From WTXA01 sp041741995 (GTDB lineage Bacteria > Bacillota > TC1): 7,879 bases of DNA. Positions within the stretch are counted from its first letter, which is position 1, and each line of letters opens with the position of its first letter. Shown in pieces: positions 5,082 to 7,879 of this stretch. Made by a program: the position numbers and the translations under genes. The stretch spans positions 1 through 7,879 of the forward strand of contig JBGSJN010000093.1 in the NCBI GenBank assembly GCA_041741995.1, written 5' to 3'. The notes below the pieces were generated by a model that searched no databases, was not told where the DNA came from, and worked only from the letters and a program-made list of their open reading frames with translations.

Positions 5082-5684
5082 TTATTTACCTAATTCCTTT
5101 AATCCATCTCTAATTAAGCCATCCAAGGTATAATCCTTGTTCTTTTTAACGAGTTTCCTTATTGCTTCACTTATTTCTTTTTTTCCATAGCCAAGAAAGG
5201 TTAAAGCAGATTCAGCATCTGTAATAATTCCAGTATCACTTAATCCTAATGATAAATCTTTAGAGCTCCCCATATTTCCATAAATATTTTCAAGCTTATC
5301 TTGTAGTTCTAAAACAACTCTGCCAGCTGTTTTATTGCCAATTCCCGGTATTTTTACCAATGTACTAGTATCTCCTGATACAATAGCTGAAATAAGATCT
5401 TCTTCGATTATGTGTGAAAGTATACCTAAGGTTGTCTTAGGTCCAAGTCCACTTACACTTGTCAGAAGTTCAAATAACCTTTTAGTCTTTTCTTTTCTAA
5501 AACCAAAAAGAGCTACCATATCTTCCTTTTGATGATGGTAGGTATAAACTAATAAATCTTCATTTTCCTTTAAAGCAGATAGTTCAAGACTTGGCATAAA
5601 AACTTCATATCCTACTCCACTAACATCAAGGAGCAGGCTATTATCACCTATCTTGAATATTTTTCCTTTTAGAAAACCTATCAA
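5082..5684 (-). CDS. ruvA: Holliday junction DNA-binding protein RuvA
   Basis: RuvA tetramers clamp the four-way junction and load RuvB. The 200 residues show all three domains: an OB-fold domain starting MIGFLKGKI with GVGYEV (23-28) and an acidic-pin pair E54/D55; tandem helix-hairpin-helix motifs SGLGPKTTLGIL (78-89) and IPGIGNKTAGRVV (112-124); and the RuvB-binding domain III from about 150 (DAESALTFLGYGKKEISEAI). The start is TTG at 5684: family members begin at this point, and GAGG, overlapping the ruvC stop, lies 7 bases before it, while no ATG fits. The TTG start and overlapping signals suggest output tuned by coupling to ruvC. Four bases separate it from ruvC and two from ruvB. Confidence 0.97.
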   Translation of the reverse strand: MIGFLKGKIFKIGDNSLLLDVSGVGYEVFMPSLELSALKENEDLLVYTYHHQKEDMVALFGFRKEKTKRLFELLTSVSGLGPKTTLGILSHIIEEDLISAIVSGDTSTLVKIPGIGNKTAGRVVLELQDKLENIYGNMGSSKDLSLGLSDTGIITDAESALTFLGYGKKEISEAIRKLVKKNKDYTLDGLIRDGLKELGK

Positions 5685-5688
5685 TGTA

Positions 5689-6186
5689 TTACCTCTTTTC
5701 TCTTAAACTATCATTTAATTTATATGAATGGCCATGACAAATTGCTACAGCTATAGCATCAGCTGCGTCATCAGGTGTTGGAATTTTCTCCAATTTTAAA
5801 ATAATTTTCACCATTTCTTGAACTTGTCTCTTTTCCGCTCTGCCATAACCTACAACACTCTGCTTTACTTGAAGTGGTGTATATGATGAAACAGTCATGC
5901 CTTTTAATGCACCTAGTAGTAAAATTACACCTCTTGCATGACCAACAGATAGTGCAGTTTTTGCATTTGTATTAAAGAAAAGATCTTCTACAGCCAAAGC
6001 ATCTGGTTTATGTCTTTCTATAAGCTCGTCTAATTCTTGATAGATTGTCAACAATCTATCTTTCAACTCAGTATGTGCAGGTGTTCTAACAACTCCATAA
6101 CTTACTAGCGAGAATTTATTGCCAATATAATCTAATATTGAAAAACCACATATTGCTGTTCCAGGATCTATTCCTAGTATTCTCAT
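5689..6186 (-). CDS. ruvC: Holliday junction resolvase RuvC
   Basis: RuvC is the dimeric endonuclease that cuts Holliday junctions symmetrically. The 165-residue protein has the RNase H-like fold start MRILGIDPGT with catalytic D7, then AVEDLFFNTN with E67 and the aromatic F70/F71 that pack on junction bases, and the C-terminal DDAADAIAVAICH with D140 and D143. The four acidic residues that hold the two metal ions are therefore present. SVGHARGVILL (80-90) and VKQSVVGYGRAEKRQVQEMV (107-126) are further family landmarks. The start ATG shares one base with the yebC stop (TAATG), which indicates translational coupling; an AGGT site lies about 9 bases upstream. Confidence 0.97.
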   Translation of the reverse strand: MRILGIDPGTAICGFSILDYIGNKFSLVSYGVVRTPAHTELKDRLLTIYQELDELIERHKPDALAVEDLFFNTNAKTALSVGHARGVILLLGALKGMTVSSYTPLQVKQSVVGYGRAEKRQVQEMVKIILKLEKIPTPDDAADAIAVAICHGHSYKLNDSLREKR

Positions 6187-6932
6187 TAGAGCTGACCTGC
6201 AATCTCATCTGAAAAGTCAAAATTACTATAGGTATCTTGAACATCATCATTATCTTCAAGTAAATCCATCATTTTTACAAGTAATTTCGCTTGTTCTATA
6301 TCCAATACTTCAATATTATCTCTTGGAATCTTTGTTAATTCTGCCACTTCTGCTTCTTGGTAAGTTTCTTCAAGTGTGCTTCTTATATTTTCAAAATCTT
6401 TAATCTCAGTATACACGTTTAACAAGCCATCTTCTACCTCTACATCTACAGCTCCAATTTCAATAGCCATCAAGGTAATCTCATCTTCATCAACTTTTTC
6501 TAAATTATATGAAATTAAACCTCTGCTATCAAACATCCATGATACACAACCAGACTCCCCCATATTGCCTCCACATTTATCAAAAATGTGTCTTATTTCG
6601 CCAGCTGTCCTATTTCTATTATCAGTCATTACATCTACTATTACAGCTGCACCACCAACTCCATAGCCCTCATAAACTAACTCTTCATAGTTGGTATTAT
6701 TATTATCTCCTGCTGCTTTTTGAATAAGTTTCTTGATGTTATCACTTGGCATGTTACTAATTCTTGCTTTTTGAAGTGCTAGTTTTAGTCTCGAGTTATT
6801 ATCTGGGTCTGATCCTGATAATTTTACTGCTACCATAATTTCTTTACCAATTTTGGTAAAGACTTTTGCTCTTTTGTTATCAAGTTTTGCTTTTTTGTGT
6901 TTGATCGTTGACCATTTGGAATGTCCTGACAT
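6186..6932 (-). CDS. yebC: YebC/PmpR-family regulatory protein
   Basis: The 248-residue protein is a clear member of the YebC/PmpR family. The start MSGHSKWSTIKHKKAK is nearly invariant in it, followed by DNKRAKVFTKIGKEI, the LALQKARISNMPSDNIKKLIQKA segment and YEGYGVGGAAVIVDVMTDNRNRTAGEIRHIF (88-118). Members were described as DNA-binding transcriptional regulators; later work links the family to translation, easing ribosome stalling on proline-rich stretches. The sequence does not say which applies here. Its place directly before ruvC is conserved in many bacteria. The AGAGGTG ribosome binding site lies just upstream of the ATG, within a 15-base gap after nadE. The C-terminal tail from about residue 220 is acidic (DNDDVQD, DFSDE). 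Confidence 0.96.
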   Translation of the reverse strand: MSGHSKWSTIKHKKAKLDNKRAKVFTKIGKEIMVAVKLSGSDPDNNSRLKLALQKARISNMPSDNIKKLIQKAAGDNNNTNYEELVYEGYGVGGAAVIVDVMTDNRNRTAGEIRHIFDKCGGNMGESGCVSWMFDSRGLISYNLEKVDEDEITLMAIEIGAVDVEVEDGLLNVYTEIKDFENIRSTLEETYQEAEVAELTKIPRDNIEVLDIEQAKLLVKMMDLLEDNDDVQDTYSNFDFSDEIAGQL

Positions 6933-6947
6933 TTTTCACCTCTATGT

Positions 6948-7691
6948 TTATTCTAAATAGAATTTTCTATTCAATTTAAGCATTGCAGGGCCATCAAGCT
7001 TGTGCCTGCTTTGATTATATAATTTCATTATTTTAACTTTTGTTTTTTCAACTGCATCACCTGTTAAGATGAATTTATCTAATTCTTCATACGTGAAGCC
7101 CATCTCACCTTCATCAGTTTGATTAGGTCGCAAGTCTGCAGTAGGTTGTTTATCGATTATAGCTTCGGGTATGTTTAAAAGTCCTGCTAATTCATATACT
7201 TCAAATTTCAATAAATCAGCTATCGGTTCTATATCTACACCGCCATCACCATATTTTGTTAAATAACCAGTAACAAGCTCACTCTTATTACTAGTTCCTA
7301 GTACAAGATAATTATTTAAGCTTGCATGGAAATAAAGTGTTGTCATTCTTAATCTAGGTTTTATATTGCAAAAAGATAAATCGCTTTGATTATTTTCTCC
7401 ATTATCCTTTAAAAACTCCAAATAAGTGTTAGTCAAGTCTATAACCTTATATCTAATGCCAAGTTTTTCGGCAAAGCTAGTAGCGTCAATCATGTCTTTA
7501 TTATTACTTTGACAAGGCATAATTAATCCTAAGACCTTATTGTGACCCAGGGCTTTTACAGCAAGAGCCGCCACAACAGCTGAATCAATACCTCCTGAGA
7601 TGCCTATGACTGCACCTTCCACACCTGCCTCTTTAATATATTCTTCTATAAAATCAATTGCTTTTTCTTGTATTTCATTAATATTAATCAT
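6948..7691 (-). CDS. nadE: NH3-dependent NAD+ synthetase
   Basis: NadE makes NAD+ from nicotinic acid adenine dinucleotide, ATP and ammonia, the last step of NAD synthesis. The 247 residues hold the ATP-pyrophosphatase loop GISGGIDSAVV (30-40; SGGIDS is the PP-loop), LGTSNKSELVTGYLTKYGDGGVDIEPIADL (131-160) for ATP and NaAD binding, and PTADLRPNQTDEGEMG (183-198). There is no N-terminal nitrilase-type glutaminase domain, so free ammonia is the nitrogen donor, as in the short bacterial form. Cytoplasmic, probably a homodimer. The start is supported by GAGGTG 5 bases before the ATG and by the TATAAT promoter about 30 bases upstream. It is the first gene of the yebC-ruvCAB run and lies directly behind an rRNA operon. 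Confidence 0.96.
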   Translation of the reverse strand: MININEIQEKAIDFIEEYIKEAGVEGAVIGISGGIDSAVVAALAVKALGHNKVLGLIMPCQSNNKDMIDATSFAEKLGIRYKVIDLTNTYLEFLKDNGENNQSDLSFCNIKPRLRMTTLYFHASLNNYLVLGTSNKSELVTGYLTKYGDGGVDIEPIADLLKFEVYELAGLLNIPEAIIDKQPTADLRPNQTDEGEMGFTYEELDKFILTGDAVEKTKVKIMKLYNQSRHKLDGPAMLKLNRKFYLE

Positions 7692-7718
7692 TGTGTCACC
7701 TCAAATTCATACTAATAA

Positions 7719-7727
7719 ATTATACCA
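7719..7727 (-). promoter_or_regulatory. Extended -10 promoter of the nadE-ruvCAB operon
   Basis: TGGTATAAT on the minus strand holds a perfect TATAAT (7719-7724) with the TGn extension. The expected -35 position falls in the T-run of the rRNA terminator and does not match consensus. The leader to the nadE ATG would be about 20 bases, leaving no room for a riboswitch. Confidence 0.65.
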
Positions 7728-7737
7728 CATTGTGAGA

Positions 7738-7774
7738 TAAAAAAATATGTTGATCACCGAAATGATCAACATAT
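7738..7774 (-). terminator. Intrinsic terminator of the rRNA operon
   Basis: A perfect 12-bp inverted repeat, ATATGTTGATCA (7745-7756) with TGATCAACATAT (7763-7774), encloses a 6-base loop. On the minus strand it is followed by seven Ts. It lies about 18 bases after the 5S rRNA end and separates the rRNA operon from nadE. Confidence 0.9.
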
Positions 7775-7792
7775 ACTCTTTAAAAACAAAAA

Positions 7793-7879
7793 GCTGGCAA
7801 CGTCCTACTCTCCCAGGACCAATGTCCAAGTACAATCGGCGCTGAAGAGCTTAACTTCTGTGTTCGGTATGGGAACAGG
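7793..7879 (-). rRNA. rrf: 5S rRNA, 3' portion, cut by the window edge
   Basis: The minus strand reads CCTGTTCCCATACCGAACAC, then AGAAGTTAAGCTCTTCAGCG and later GGGAGAGTAGGACGTTGCCAGC, which are conserved bacterial 5S rRNA blocks in the right order. About 87 of roughly 117 bases are present; the 5' part and presumably the 23S and 16S genes lie beyond the right edge. The 3' end is estimated near 7793 by analogy with other 5S genes. Confidence 0.95.

Noticed and set aside
7692..7740. Riboswitch or NAD-sensing leader ahead of nadE
   Set aside because: The predicted leader is only about 20 bases, with no hairpin between promoter and start codon.

Overview
The window comes from an AT-rich, Gram-positive (Bacillota-type) genome. 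Every supported gene is on the minus strand, so transcription runs from the right edge towards the left. Strong AGGAGG/GAGGTG-type ribosome binding sites, consensus sigma-A promoters, a GerMN-domain protein typical of spore-forming Firmicutes, rubredoxin and iron-sulfur flavoprotein genes, and an apparent type-B RNase P RNA together suggest an anaerobic, probably spore-forming clostridia-like or Tissierellia-like bacterium. The genus cannot be told from the sequence.

Layout, following transcription from right to left. The 3' part of a 5S rRNA gene enters at the right edge and ends in a strong intrinsic terminator (about 7738-7774). An extended -10 promoter right after it starts a compact seven-gene run: nadE (NAD synthetase), yebC (YebC/PmpR family), ruvC, ruvA and ruvB (Holliday junction resolvase and branch migration motor), mobA (molybdenum cofactor guanylyltransferase) and a membrane-anchored GerMN-domain protein. 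Gaps inside this run are 15 bases or less, with stop/start overlaps at yebC/ruvC and mobA/gerMN. rnpB (RNase P RNA) follows within a few bases, from a promoter overlapping the gerMN stop codon. About 20 bases after rnpB comes an iron-sulfur flavoprotein gene with an unusual lysine-rich N-terminal tail.

Next is a four-gene tRNA operon, Val(UAC)-Gly(GCC)-Cys(GCA)-Leu(UAA). It has a perfect consensus promoter, CCA encoded in all four genes, and an intrinsic terminator. After that come two genes with their own predicted promoters: a small HAD-superfamily protein of the soluble P-type-ATPase-like kind, and a triple-domain rubredoxin. The left edge holds the start of an IS3-family (IS150-group-like) insertion sequence: its terminal inverted repeat and the first 26 codons of its transposase OrfA, which runs off the window.

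Most of the window is conserved housekeeping content: NAD synthesis, recombination, RNase P, tRNA and rRNA. I see no CRISPR array, phage module, toxin-antitoxin pair or defence system. The parts most worth a second look are the three-headed rubredoxin, in which all six usually conserved knuckle glycines are replaced; the hairpin at the IS end that hides the transposase ribosome binding site; and the rnpB-flavoprotein junction, where the mRNA leader appears to be RNase P RNA itself.
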